Shown one piece after another: positions 7,148 through 15,918 of a stretch of 64,000 nucleotides of DNA (position 1 is the first letter of the stretch; each line of letters starts with the position of its first letter). Location of the stretch: the NCBI GenBank assembly GCA_049889095.1, contig JBLJFK010000001.1. The stretch is one strand, 5' to 3'. Under the pieces are notes generated by a model. The model worked only from the letters and a program-made list of their open reading frames with translations, was not told the DNA's origin and searched no databases. This DNA is from Ewingella sp049889095. Lineage in GTDB: Bacteria; Pseudomonadota; Gammaproteobacteria; Enterobacterales; Enterobacteriaceae. The translations under genes and the position numbers were made by a program.

Positions 7148-8875
7148 TTGGACGCGAGCACTATCAACACACTTTTTTTCATTGGCGCCCTGTTGGTAGC
7201 AGCAAGCATTCTGCTCAGTTCGCTCTCTTCACGGCTCGGGATCCCCATTTTAGTCATTTTTCTTGCCATCGGTATGTTGGCGGGCGTTGATGGCATTGGC
7301 GGTATTGCGTTTGATAATTATCCTGCCGCCTATTTAATCAGTAATCTGGCACTGGCCGTCATTTTACTCGACGGCGGTATGCGCACCCGCGCCTCCTCCT
7401 TTCGAGTGGCACTCTGGCCCGCCCTTTCACTGGCCACCGTCGGGGTTTTGATTACCGCCGGATTAACCGGCCTCGCCGCCGCTTGGCTGTTCAAGGTGGA
7501 CTTGATTCAGGGACTACTGATTGGTGCGATCATTGGTTCAACCGACGCCGCCGCCGTGTTCTCACTGATTGGTGGCAAAGGTCTGAATGAGCGTGTCAGT
7601 GCCACTCTGGAGATTGAGTCCGGCAGCAATGACCCGATGGCAGTGTTCCTCACCGTCACCCTTATCGAGATGATCTCCAAAGGTCAGCACAGCCTGAGCT
7701 GGATGTTCGTGTTGGATGTTATTCAGCAATTCGGACTGGGGATCCTGTTCGGACTGGGCGGTGGCTGGCTGCTGCATAAACTGATTAATAAGATTTCACT
7801 GGCTACCGGTTTGTACCCCTTACTGGCCTTCAGCGGTGGCCTGATGGTGTATGCACTGACCACGGCGATGGACGGCAGCGGTATTCTGGCAGTTTACCTG
7901 TGTGGCCTGATGCTGGGGAATTTACCTATACGCAACCGTCACGGCATTATGCAGACCTTCGACGGACTGGCATGGCTGAGCCAGATTGGCATGTTCCTGG
8001 TGCTTGGCCTGCTGCTGACACCCAGCAATCTTTTACCCATTGCTGCTGGCGCACTGGCACTTTCCCTGTGGATGATCTTCTTCGCCCGTCCGCTTTCCGT
8101 GTTCGTCGGTCTACTGCCGTTCAAGAATTTTACCCTGCGCGAACGCTTCTTTATTTCCTGGGTCGGATTACGCGGTGCGGTCCCGGTTATTCTGGCAGTA
8201 TTCCCGATGATGGCCGGGATCCCCCAGGCCAATCTCTACTTTAATGTCGCCTTCTTTGTGGTGCTGGTGTCATTGCTGTTGCAGGGTACCTCACTGGGTT
8301 ATGCCGCGAAGAGAGCCAAAGTGATTGTCCCGCCGATGCCAACGCCGGTGTCGCGTGTGGGGCTGGATATTGACGTCTATAACAACTGGGAACAGTTTAT
8401 TTATCAGTTGGGGTCGGAGAAATGGTGCGTTGGTGCCGCACTGCGTGATTTAAAAATGCCACAGGAAACCAGGATTGCTGCGCTATTTCGCGGCACCGAA
8501 ATGCTGCACCCAAGCGGCAGTACCCGTCTGAAAGAGGGCGATATACTGTGCGTTATCGGCCAGGAAAAAGACTTGCCAGAGCTGGGGAAGCTGTTCAGCG
8601 ACAGCAACGCCGTGGTACTCGACGACCGCTTCTTCGGCGACTTTATTTTGCAGGCCAATGCACCGCTGGAGGCCATCTCACAACTGTATGGCCTTAATCT
8701 TGAGGATTCAGTCGATAAGTCACAGTCTCTTGGCAATTTCGTTATTAAGTTGTTGGGTGGCGAACCCGTTATCGGCGACCATATTGAATGGGATGGCCTG
8801 ACCTGGACTATCGCAGAGATGGAAGGCAAAGAGGTGAGTAAAGTCGGCGTGAGAATTGTCACCCAAAAAGCCTGA
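7148..8875 (+). CDS. cvrA: cation/proton antiporter CvrA (NhaP2/YcgO type)
   Basis: A 575-residue protein nearly collinear with E. coli CvrA (578). An N-terminal Na+/H+ exchanger domain with about 12 membrane helices (1-390) contains GSTDAAAVFSL, LEIESGSNDPMAVFL and SWVGLRGAVPVILAVFP. A TrkA-C/RCK-C regulatory domain (about 400-480) and a CorC/HlyC-like domain (to the end) follow. It expels K+ or Na+ in exchange for protons and helps control cell volume at low osmolarity. The start is TTG at 7148, supported by ACAGGAGAAGG seven bases upstream and by alignment to the known N-terminus; TTG may limit expression. Confidence 0.93.
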   Translation: MDASTINTLFFIGALLVAASILLSSLSSRLGIPILVIFLAIGMLAGVDGIGGIAFDNYPAAYLISNLALAVILLDGGMRTRASSFRVALWPALSLATVGVLITAGLTGLAAAWLFKVDLIQGLLIGAIIGSTDAAAVFSLIGGKGLNERVSATLEIESGSNDPMAVFLTVTLIEMISKGQHSLSWMFVLDVIQQFGLGILFGLGGGWLLHKLINKISLATGLYPLLAFSGGLMVYALTTAMDGSGILAVYLCGLMLGNLPIRNRHGIMQTFDGLAWLSQIGMFLVLGLLLTPSNLLPIAAGALALSLWMIFFARPLSVFVGLLPFKNFTLRERFFISWVGLRGAVPVILAVFPMMAGIPQANLYFNVAFFVVLVSLLLQGTSLGYAAKRAKVIVPPMPTPVSRVGLDIDVYNNWEQFIYQLGSEKWCVGAALRDLKMPQETRIAALFRGTEMLHPSGSTRLKEGDILCVIGQEKDLPELGKLFSDSNAVVLDDRFFGDFILQANAPLEAISQLYGLNLEDSVDKSQSLGNFVIKLLGGEPVIGDHIEWDGLTWTIAEMEGKEVSKVGVRIVTQKA

Positions 8876-8896
8876 ACAACCGACAAACAAAAACAA

Positions 8897-8933
8897 AAAA
8901 ACGCCTGTCAGGATTTACCTTTCAGGCGTTTTT
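8897..8933 (+). terminator. rho-independent terminator after cvrA (bidirectional)
   Basis: AAAAACGCCTG (8897-8907) pairs with CAGGCGTTTTT (8923-8933). A/T runs on both sides allow use by cvrA and by the convergent osmE. Confidence 0.88.
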
Positions 8934-8970
8934 CAATTTCAGACTTCTTTTTTGACGTCAGATCAAACCG

Positions 8971-9303
8971 TTATTGTGCGGCTTGTGGATCTTTGTCGTA
9001 ATCAGAACAAGACTGGTAGCCTTTATTCATGACATGGCCAGTGTCGTTGAAGCTGACAAAGTAAGTTTGTGCTTTGCCATCACGCGGGGCAACGGCATAA
9101 GTCTGACAAGTTCCTTTGGCGTGGATCAACGTCGCTTCTGTAGACGGTGGTCCGGCAAGAGCACGTACCTGAGCTTTGGACATCCCTACTTTGACATCGC
9201 TGACCACAGGCTCTTTAACATAGCTTGCCGCACGATCGTAACTCTGACACCCGGCAAGGACTGAAACCGCTGTAGCAACAATAATCAACATTTTCTTATT
9301 CAT
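8971..9303 (-). CDS. osmE: osmotically inducible lipoprotein OsmE
   Basis: A 110-residue outer-membrane lipoprotein of the SmpA/OmlA (BamE-like) fold. The signal peptide ends in the lipobox VLAGC (cysteine 19), and the body matches E. coli OsmE along its length: VKVGMSKAQVRALAGPPS, HAKGTCQTYAV, and a C-terminal DKDPQAAQ. In E. coli it is induced in stationary phase and by osmotic stress; a matching promoter was not identified here. Its neighbour cvrA is also an osmotic-homeostasis gene. A TTCTCCTGAAG-type ribosome site on the complementary strand supports the start. Confidence 0.93.
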   Translation of the reverse strand: MNKKMLIIVATAVSVLAGCQSYDRAASYVKEPVVSDVKVGMSKAQVRALAGPPSTEATLIHAKGTCQTYAVAPRDGKAQTYFVSFNDTGHVMNKGYQSCSDYDKDPQAAQ

Positions 9304-9487
9304 GACTTCTTTCTCCTGAAGCGCTTATGTGCCATTAAGAGTAGAAGAGATAAGGATTTTTTCCAGTCCATATGACTTTTATTTATTAATCTCACCGCAC
9401 ATTAGGTATTTTCCGATAAAGAAGTCACCTTTACCCGGACCGTCTATTCGGATGGAAATGTGCATTACTGGCGCGGTAAACTGAGTT

Positions 9488-9988
9488 TCAGCGTAGTGGT
9501 CGTTGCATGACCGTAACCTGCTCGTTATCCACTTCGCGGGTTTCGACGACCTGCCAACCGTGCCTCGTATACAAACCTTGCTGATCGGGCGTATACAACC
9601 ACAGGGTATCGACGCCTGCTGCGCGGGCGCGTTCAATGCTGGCTTTGATCAATGCTGAGCCAATCCCTCTGCCCCGCAGAGGGTGACGGGTAAATACTTC
9701 GCCCAGCCAGTATTTTCGCTCTGCTACGTCATCGAGTTCATAGCGCATAACGCCAGCCGTACCGACTACATCGTCGTTTTCATCGAATGCCACCAGCACA
9801 AACTGACGACCTTTGCTACTCAGGCGTTGCTCAAGTCGCTGGCGAATATACTCTTTCTGTGCCCAGTGGGGGAAAGCAGACCATTCGCCATGCAGGTATT
9901 CCGTGATCACGTCAAGATACTGTGGGACATCTACAAGGTTGGCGATTTTCACCGCACAGGCACTGGATGGGGAAGAAGTCTCAGTCAT
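9488..9988 (-). CDS. GNAT family N-acetyltransferase
   Basis: A 166-residue single-domain GNAT protein. The acetyl-CoA pyrophosphate loop RGRGIGSALI (about 109-118) and the following helix are clear, as is the C-terminal LYTRHGWQVVE strand-turn typical of the fold. The acceptor cannot be predicted; relatives include small-molecule and toxin-detoxifying acetyltransferases. It stands alone between osmE and a chemoreceptor. Confidence 0.82.
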   Translation of the reverse strand: MTETSSPSSACAVKIANLVDVPQYLDVITEYLHGEWSAFPHWAQKEYIRQRLEQRLSSKGRQFVLVAFDENDDVVGTAGVMRYELDDVAERKYWLGEVFTRHPLRGRGIGSALIKASIERARAAGVDTLWLYTPDQQGLYTRHGWQVVETREVDNEQVTVMQRPLR

Positions 9989-10044
9989 GGGAAAACCGTT
10001 TTAAGTTATAGGGGCACCTAATTTGTCGATTCCCCTCCTGAGTG

Positions 10045-11694
10045 TCAAGCCGCAGCCGTTATTTCTCCCAAACCAAATCGGGAAACCGCTTTTTCCAGCC
10101 GTTGCGACTGCGAGAGTAGCTGTTGTGACGAGCTGGCCGCCTGCTGCGCCAGTTGGCTATTTTGCTCGGTTACCTGAGTCAGCGTCACAATACGTTCCGA
10201 GACTTCATCTATGCTTTGACGCTGATCCTGAGACGCCTCGGCGATCTCACTGACCAGCGTATGTAAGCCGCTGAAGATGGTGATGATCTCATTCAGGCTT
10301 TTACCCAGCAGCGTAACAGAGGTTGAGCCGCGCCCAATTTGCGCCACAGACTCTTCAATAAGCAGATGGATACCGCGCGTAGAGTGGCTGCTTTTTTGTG
10401 CCAGCAAGCCAATTTCTTTGGCGACGACGGCAAAACCACGCCCGTACTGTCCGGCATGTGCGGCCTCAATTGCCGCGTTTAAAGCGAGAATATTGGTCTG
10501 AAATGCCACGCTGTCAATCATCGCCACAATGCTGCTCATTTCAGCCGACTGGCTGACGATCTCTTTCATGGCTAAATCGACTTTTACCATGACATCACCA
10601 CCACTGGTCGCCACTTTCTGCGCCTGTTCTGCCCGCTGGCTGGCCTGATGGGCATGCTGCGCATTGTCTTTAACCCGCTCAGTCAGCGAGCTAATATGAT
10701 GATTCGCCGCGTTAAGTTCGTCATGCTGTTTCAAAGATTGCGAAGATAACTCTTCATTACCCTGCGCAATTTGGTTGATATTAACCATGATATGCGAGGA
10801 GGCGTCGCGTACTTCGCTGATCAGCCTTCTCAGCCCGGTCTGCATTTCACGCAGGCTGTTATTGAGCTGATGAATTTCACTCACTCTTGAAGTTTTACCG
10901 TCAATTGGGTCGGAAAGGTCTCCCGCAGCCAGAACGCCTATGTGCGCAATCACCCGTTGCAATGGGCGAATAACCCATCGGGTAATGCCGCGCCAAACCG
11001 CAAAAGCGATCACTGCCAGCAACACTAGTGCCCCGAAAAAAAGCATTTTGGCGTGTGATAGCGTCCCCAGAAGCTGGTCGCTGAGTGACACGGCCATTTG
11101 CTCGTTAACGTGGAGATATCGGTAATATTTATCACTGAAATCATCCTGAAATGCCTGGATTGGCACGTTAAAAAAGGCGTCGATTGTATTGGTTTTTTGC
11201 AAACCGTCTGATTGCTCGCGCAGGCCATCGTAAAACATCTGATAGCTGACTTGCAGTTCAGCCGCCGCTTTCTGCGCGTCTCCCTGCAAGCCGACGGTGA
11301 GGGTCGTGAACTGTTTGAAGAATTTATCTGAGGCGACCAGCGACCCCTGAGAGGCTTCCATCAGGCTGTGCCAGCTGCCGTCAGAGCCGGTTTCTTTGTC
11401 CTGCATGAAATAAATACCCGCCCGGTTAAGCTTATCGCTGGCCATGAGCAATTCCATGCGGGCTTTGTCCATGACTGCTTGCTGCTGACGCAGGCTTTCG
11501 GTGGCAATAACGTTTTGACGGGCGTCTTGCAGGATGTGGGTCAGAATAAGGGTTGAGAAAATCTGTAACGCCGAAAACAGCGCAATAACGCAAATTACCC
11601 CAAAAAGGATCCCCCGAGGGCGGGATTTGAATGCTGAGCGGAATACTGTGCTTAAAAAGCGTGGTGCCTTAAGAAGAGAAAATGTTAATTTCAT
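10045..11694 (-). CDS. methyl-accepting chemotaxis protein
   Basis: A 549-residue transmembrane chemoreceptor: membrane helix 1 (about 30-52), periplasmic four-helix-type sensor (about 53-212), membrane helix 2 (about 213-236), HAMP (about 237-290) and a long cytoplasmic coiled-coil hairpin. The hairpin tip carries FQTNILALNAAIEAAHAGQYGRGFAVVA, the CheA/CheW contact site. Just beyond it the sequence EIGLLAQKSSHSTRGI departs from the usual EVR-LAQRSA-AAKEI form. The C-terminus ends GLGEITAAA, so the NWETF-like tether for CheR/CheB is absent; this would make it a low-abundance type receptor relying on others for adaptation. Ligand unknown. It is monocistronic. Confidence 0.92.
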   Translation of the reverse strand: MKLTFSLLKAPRFLSTVFRSAFKSRPRGILFGVICVIALFSALQIFSTLILTHILQDARQNVIATESLRQQQAVMDKARMELLMASDKLNRAGIYFMQDKETGSDGSWHSLMEASQGSLVASDKFFKQFTTLTVGLQGDAQKAAAELQVSYQMFYDGLREQSDGLQKTNTIDAFFNVPIQAFQDDFSDKYYRYLHVNEQMAVSLSDQLLGTLSHAKMLFFGALVLLAVIAFAVWRGITRWVIRPLQRVIAHIGVLAAGDLSDPIDGKTSRVSEIHQLNNSLREMQTGLRRLISEVRDASSHIMVNINQIAQGNEELSSQSLKQHDELNAANHHISSLTERVKDNAQHAHQASQRAEQAQKVATSGGDVMVKVDLAMKEIVSQSAEMSSIVAMIDSVAFQTNILALNAAIEAAHAGQYGRGFAVVAKEIGLLAQKSSHSTRGIHLLIEESVAQIGRGSTSVTLLGKSLNEIITIFSGLHTLVSEIAEASQDQRQSIDEVSERIVTLTQVTEQNSQLAQQAASSSQQLLSQSQRLEKAVSRFGLGEITAAA

Positions 11695-11755
11695 GATTAT
11701 TCTGCGTAATTTTTGATGTGAGCAGAATTTTACTCGCGGGTAATGACAGTAATAT

Positions 11756-11785
11756 TTCAGGGATTGCCGCCTCGCAATCCCTGAA
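11756..11785 (-). terminator. stem-loop after the leftward ABC importer operon
   Basis: TTCAGGGATTGC (11756-11767) pairs perfectly with GCAATCCCTGAA (11774-11785), 12 bp with a 6-base loop. It lies just past the ATPase stop. The T-run after it on the minus strand is weak, so it may act as an mRNA-stabilising or weak terminator structure. Confidence 0.6.
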
Positions 11786-11799
11786 GAAATTCACTGTAC

Positions 11800-12870
11800 T
11801 CAGCCTTTCGGGAAGATCCAAACGTCGTCGACCGGCAGAGAAAGACGGCACATTTCCTGGCCGCGCACGTCGGCGCCGTAGGCTCGTACCACGAAATCTT
11901 CAGCCACCGTACGAAACAGGTACTCCCAACGATCGCCAAGGTACATGCTGGTCAGCAACGGCAGTTCTATCTGATTGCCGTCTGGGTTGTCGCCCATCTG
12001 TACGCGCTCTACGCGGATAACCGCCGTGCCTTCCTGCCCAGCTTGCACCCCTTCTCCCACCTTGCCCCACAGCGCCCAGTCCTTGCCTTCAATACGCGCC
12101 TTGCCGTCGCGCACTTCCGTCACTTTGCCATGCAGACGGTTGTTGCTGCCCATAAATTCGGCGGTGAAAAGCGTTTTTGGCGAACCGTACATCTCCTGTG
12201 GCGTGCCCTGCTGTTCAATTTTTCCGTTGTTGAGCAGCAGAATACGGTCGGAAATCGCCATGGCTTCGTTCTGGTCATGGGTGACCATCAATGCCGACAG
12301 GCCGAGTTTAATGATCAGCTCCCGCAGGAAGACCCGTGCCTCTTCGCGCAGTTTAGCGTCAAGGTTGGACAGCGGTTCATCGAGCAGAATCACCGGCGGG
12401 TTGTACACCAGCGCACGGCCTATCGCTACACGCTGCTGCTGACCGCCGGATAGCTGATGTGGATGACGCTTGCCGAGGTGGCCCAGACCGAGTTGCTCAA
12501 GCACCGCCTGCACTCGCTGGTTAAGTTCTGAGGACGCGACTTTACGCAGCTTCAGCGGGTATGCCACATTCTCGAACACAGTTTTGTGCGGCCAGAGAGC
12601 ATAAGACTGGAACACCAGCCCGAGATTGCGCTCCTCGGCTGGGATCTCGCTGCGTGAACTGCCGTCATACACGGTATTTTTACCGATAATAATGCGACCC
12701 TGCGTGGGTTTTTCCAAACCAGCCACGGCTCGTAGCAACGTGGTTTTTCCGCTACCGGAAGGTCCGAGTAACGAGACAACTTCTCCGCGCCTGAGGTCCA
12801 TGGATACCCCCTTCAGCACCGGGTTATCGCCATAGGTTAAATGCAGGTTATCTACTGATAGCTCAATCAT
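11800..12870 (-). CDS. ABC transporter ATPase (FbpC/PotA type with TOBE domain)
   Basis: The ATG at 12870 overlaps the end of the permease gene by 8 bases (ATGATTGA) and gives 356 residues; an upstream start at 12897 would lie deeper in the permease gene. Walker A GPSGSGKTT, Q-loop, signature LSGGQQQRVAIGRAL, Walker B VILLDEPLSNLDA and the switch histidine VTHDQNEA are intact. A C-terminal TOBE-type regulatory region (about 245-356) follows. It powers the fused permease encoded just upstream. The subfamily includes ferric iron, spermidine, phosphonate and sulfate importers, so the substrate is not set by this gene. Confidence 0.9.
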   Translation of the reverse strand: MIELSVDNLHLTYGDNPVLKGVSMDLRRGEVVSLLGPSGSGKTTLLRAVAGLEKPTQGRIIIGKNTVYDGSSRSEIPAEERNLGLVFQSYALWPHKTVFENVAYPLKLRKVASSELNQRVQAVLEQLGLGHLGKRHPHQLSGGQQQRVAIGRALVYNPPVILLDEPLSNLDAKLREEARVFLRELIIKLGLSALMVTHDQNEAMAISDRILLLNNGKIEQQGTPQEMYGSPKTLFTAEFMGSNNRLHGKVTEVRDGKARIEGKDWALWGKVGEGVQAGQEGTAVIRVERVQMGDNPDGNQIELPLLTSMYLGDRWEYLFRTVAEDFVVRAYGADVRGQEMCRLSLPVDDVWIFPKG

Positions 12871-14632
12871 GTAATTTGACTCCGAAACGTAAGGCAATAC
12901 CCAAACCTAACACCACCAAAAGGATGTTAATGAAGGAGAGCGCGGCGACGATATCAATGGCGCCAGCGGCCCAAAGGGAGACCAGCATCGAGCCGATAGT
13001 TTCTGTTCCCGGCGATAACAGATAAACGCCGGTAGAATATTCACGCTCGAAGATCAGGAACATCAGTAGCCATGAGCCAATCAGCCCATAACGCGACAGT
13101 GGAATAGTAACGTGACGGGTGATTTGCCCGCGGGTGGCACCGGTACTGCGCGCCGCCTCTTCGAGTTCAGGACCGACCTGCAATAGTGTCGAAGAGATCA
13201 GCCTCAGCCCATACGCCATCCACACCACGGTGTACGCAAGCCAGACGCTAAAAATGGTGCTGCGCAATGAACGTAGCCACACCACCAGGTTGTCGCGTAA
13301 CCACTGTGACCATGCCATATCCGACAACCAGCCCGACTTCAGCGAGTTGTCGAGCCACATTGGCAGGAACAGGAATACCCACAAGAACGCCAGACCGGCG
13401 AGCAGGCCGGGAACGGCGCGCGGCACCAGTACGCTGTAATCAAGGAAACGCGTGACGCCATCCGGTTTACGGTGCATGGCAATACCGATGAACAGATAGC
13501 AAACCACCGCCAGCGCACCACCGATGATCCCAATCGCCATCGAGTTAACGATAGCCCGCAGCAAGTTAGGTTGCTGCCAGATAGTGCGGAACGTATTGAG
13601 CGAAAGTTCATCCCATATCGACACACCCACGCCCCAGTTGGAGATGAAGGCACGTAATACAACCCCCACCAACGGCACGCCAATGGTGACCGTCAGCCAG
13701 AAGGCGACCACCGCACCGGCCACCCAGCGCCATTTACCCAGCGGCAATGCGCGGGCCTGCGAGGCTTTACCTTTGACAGTGACGAAGCGGTTGGCCGTGC
13801 GCATCAGGCGGCGCTGTAACATCACGAGCGGGATTGTGATGCAAATCAATACCACCGCCACCGCAGCCATCAGATGATAAGACGGCGTGCCCAGTTTATT
13901 GGTGAGCTGATAGAGATAAGTCGCCAGCACCAGATTGCCTTCAGGATCACCGAGAACCAGCATAAGACCGAACACTTCCAGCCCAAGGAAGAATAACAAT
14001 ACCCCGGCATACAAAATGGCCGGTCGAACCATCGGCAGGCTGACTGCCGTCATGACTTGCAGAGGCGAAGCCCCGGCGGTACGCGCCGCTTCTTCCACGT
14101 CAGACCCGACGCTGCGCAACGCCGATGAGATATAAAGGTAGGCATGCGGCACGTGAGTAAGGCCAGCAATCACCACGATGCTCGACATGGCGTAGATGTT
14201 CCACGGCACAAAACCGAACAAGGACTCTGCCCACAGCGAGAAGAACCCGACCGGACCGGCAGCAACGACGTAACCGAAGCCGAGTACCATCGGAGAGACA
14301 AATATCGGCACCAGGATCAACGGTTCAATGAGGCGGCGACCGGGCAAGTCCGTCCGCACCATCAGGAAAGCGAGTATTCCGCCAAGTGGAATCGAGATCC
14401 CCACCAGCCCGAACGCCAGAATAAATCCACTTTTCAGCGCCTTGTAAAAGTCCGGATCGGTGAAGATAAATTCAAAAGATTCTAGGCTCCACTCTTTCGA
14501 CGGGGAAAAGAACGGTGCGGAGAGGAAACTTTGTATCACGATGAACGACAACGGAATGTAGATAACCAGTGTCGTTATCAACACCACTATGCCGCGCGGC
14601 AGGCTCTGCCACTTTCTGCGCAATGCATTCAT
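12863..14632 (-). CDS. fused two-domain ABC transporter permease (FbpB type)
   Basis: A 589-residue inner-membrane protein made of two fused permease halves, each with about six helices and a coupling loop: EEAARTAGASPLQVMTAVSLP (first half) and EEAARSTGATRGQITRHVTIP (second half). This duplicated form is that of FbpB/SfuB and of 2-aminoethylphosphonate permeases. It is translationally coupled to the ATPase gene and separated from the binding-protein gene by a 197-bp gap filled mostly by an ERIC element. The ligand is unknown. Confidence 0.9.
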   Translation of the reverse strand: MNALRRKWQSLPRGIVVLITTLVIYIPLSFIVIQSFLSAPFFSPSKEWSLESFEFIFTDPDFYKALKSGFILAFGLVGISIPLGGILAFLMVRTDLPGRRLIEPLILVPIFVSPMVLGFGYVVAAGPVGFFSLWAESLFGFVPWNIYAMSSIVVIAGLTHVPHAYLYISSALRSVGSDVEEAARTAGASPLQVMTAVSLPMVRPAILYAGVLLFFLGLEVFGLMLVLGDPEGNLVLATYLYQLTNKLGTPSYHLMAAVAVVLICITIPLVMLQRRLMRTANRFVTVKGKASQARALPLGKWRWVAGAVVAFWLTVTIGVPLVGVVLRAFISNWGVGVSIWDELSLNTFRTIWQQPNLLRAIVNSMAIGIIGGALAVVCYLFIGIAMHRKPDGVTRFLDYSVLVPRAVPGLLAGLAFLWVFLFLPMWLDNSLKSGWLSDMAWSQWLRDNLVVWLRSLRSTIFSVWLAYTVVWMAYGLRLISSTLLQVGPELEEAARSTGATRGQITRHVTIPLSRYGLIGSWLLMFLIFEREYSTGVYLLSPGTETIGSMLVSLWAAGAIDIVAALSFINILLVVLGLGIALRFGVKLHD

Positions 14633-14702
14633 GTTACTGCCCTTCGGTTAGAAACCCTGAAAGCGAAATCAGGCAAGAGAAAGGGAGGCGCGGACGCCTC
14701 CG

Positions 14703-14829
14703 TTTACCCAAAATCATTCAAGTTGCAGAAAGGCGGCAATCGAACGAATCCCGATGAACTTACTCAAGTAAGTGATTCGGGTGAGCGAATGCCGCCAACG
14801 CATCTGCAGCTCGAAGGATGACGGGTAAA
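14703..14829. repeat. ERIC element (enterobacterial repetitive intergenic consensus), 127 bp
   Basis: The element is exactly 127 bp, the length of a full ERIC/IRU. Its core AAGTAAGTGATTCGGGTGAG matches the well-known ERIC consensus (AAGTAAGTGACTGGGGTGAG) except at two positions, and the ends form an imperfect inverted repeat (TTTACCC...GTTGCAG against CTGCAGCTCGAAGG...GGGTAAA). It directly abuts the stop codon of the binding-protein gene and lies inside a probable operon, so it would be transcribed and could fold into a long hairpin between the two genes. Confidence 0.9.
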
Positions 14830-15918
14830 TCATTTGCCGGCGGCGGTACGCCACTGTTTGATGTAATCCAGACGTTTTTTCTGTTGCAGGTATTCCAGCA
14901 AGGTTTCATCCACCGGGATGGGTTTAAGCGCACCGCCTAACATTTTGGTCAGACCATCAATATCATTTTTACCTTCGATATCGTTGCGGATTGACGGAAT
15001 GTCGGCCTGGTTAGCGAGGATGCTCTGGCCCGCTTCAGACAATACATAGTCCAGCCACAGTTTGGCGGCATTACCATTTTTGGCTTCTTTACTGATGAAG
15101 GAGACACGCGACAGCACCAGGGTGTAATCCTTCGGATAGGAAATACCGAGCGACGGATCGGTTTTGGCACGGGCTTCAGCGTAGGAACCGAGAATGTTAA
15201 AACCGATCAGATTTTCGCCTGATGACACCCTTTCCATCATGGTCCCGGTAGAAGACTGCACCGCCAGACCGCCCTTGGCCACTTCGCTCAGGGTTTTGAA
15301 ATAGTTCGGATCGGCTTTGAAATCCTGCACGGAGAGCATGAAACCAAGACCCGATTTTTCGATGTCGTAGGTGGTGACTTTCTTGTTGAATTTTTCCGTC
15401 TGGCTGGCAATCAGTTTGGCCAGCGCCGCATGGGAATCTGGCACCTCACCGGCAGGGATCAGACGCTTGTTGTAGATGAACACCACCGGCTCGTAAGTCG
15501 TGCCATAAGCCTTCTCTTTCCACACTGCCCACTTCGGTAATTGCGGCAATTCCGGTGAAGCATATTCGGCGGCGTAGTCGGTCGCCAGTTTCAGCGCAGT
15601 GTCCATTGACGAACTCCACACTACGTCACCGCTAGTGCCGCCTGCCGCCTGCTCGCTGATGTAACGGTTATATAACTCGGTGCTATTCATGTCGTTGTAT
15701 TCGACTTTGACACCAGGATAAGCCGCTTCAAAACCCTGAATCAATGGACCAGCGGCTTTGGTGTCGGTTGTCGAATAGACCACCACTTTGCCCTCTTTAG
15801 TGGCCGCATCGACAATTTTTTGATAGTCAGCCGGGTACCCTTGAGGTAATGCAGACATAGCAGAGGTAGAGATCAGGACAGCAGAAGCAATAAGAGAGAG
15901 ACGTAATTTCTTAGACAT
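14830..15918 (-). CDS. periplasmic binding protein of a ferric/phosphonate-type ABC importer
   Basis: A 362-residue protein with a signal peptide cleaved near AMSA-LPQGYP. The mature protein has the extracellular solute-binding fold (GKVVVYSTTDTKAAGPLIQ start; GDVVWSSSMDTA; YGTTYEPVVFIYNKRL). It leads the operon with the fused permease and ATPase. Relatives are often annotated as iron(III) binders, but the histidine of the first loop and the adjacent tyrosine pair that hold Fe3+ in SfuA/FbpA are not present (GENLIGFNILGSYAEARAK where SfuA has YHYYRF). A non-ferric ligand is therefore more likely. A GAGG ribosome site precedes the ATG. Confidence 0.85.
   Translation of the reverse strand: MSKKLRLSLIASAVLISTSAMSALPQGYPADYQKIVDAATKEGKVVVYSTTDTKAAGPLIQGFEAAYPGVKVEYNDMNSTELYNRYISEQAAGGTSGDVVWSSSMDTALKLATDYAAEYASPELPQLPKWAVWKEKAYGTTYEPVVFIYNKRLIPAGEVPDSHAALAKLIASQTEKFNKKVTTYDIEKSGLGFMLSVQDFKADPNYFKTLSEVAKGGLAVQSSTGTMMERVSSGENLIGFNILGSYAEARAKTDPSLGISYPKDYTLVLSRVSFISKEAKNGNAAKLWLDYVLSEAGQSILANQADIPSIRNDIEGKNDIDGLTKMLGGALKPIPVDETLLEYLQQKKRLDYIKQWRTAAGK

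Noticed and set aside
7148..7150. Possible truncated cvrA because no ATG start
   Set aside because: TTG has a good ribosome site at proper distance and the N-terminus aligns with the full-length protein.
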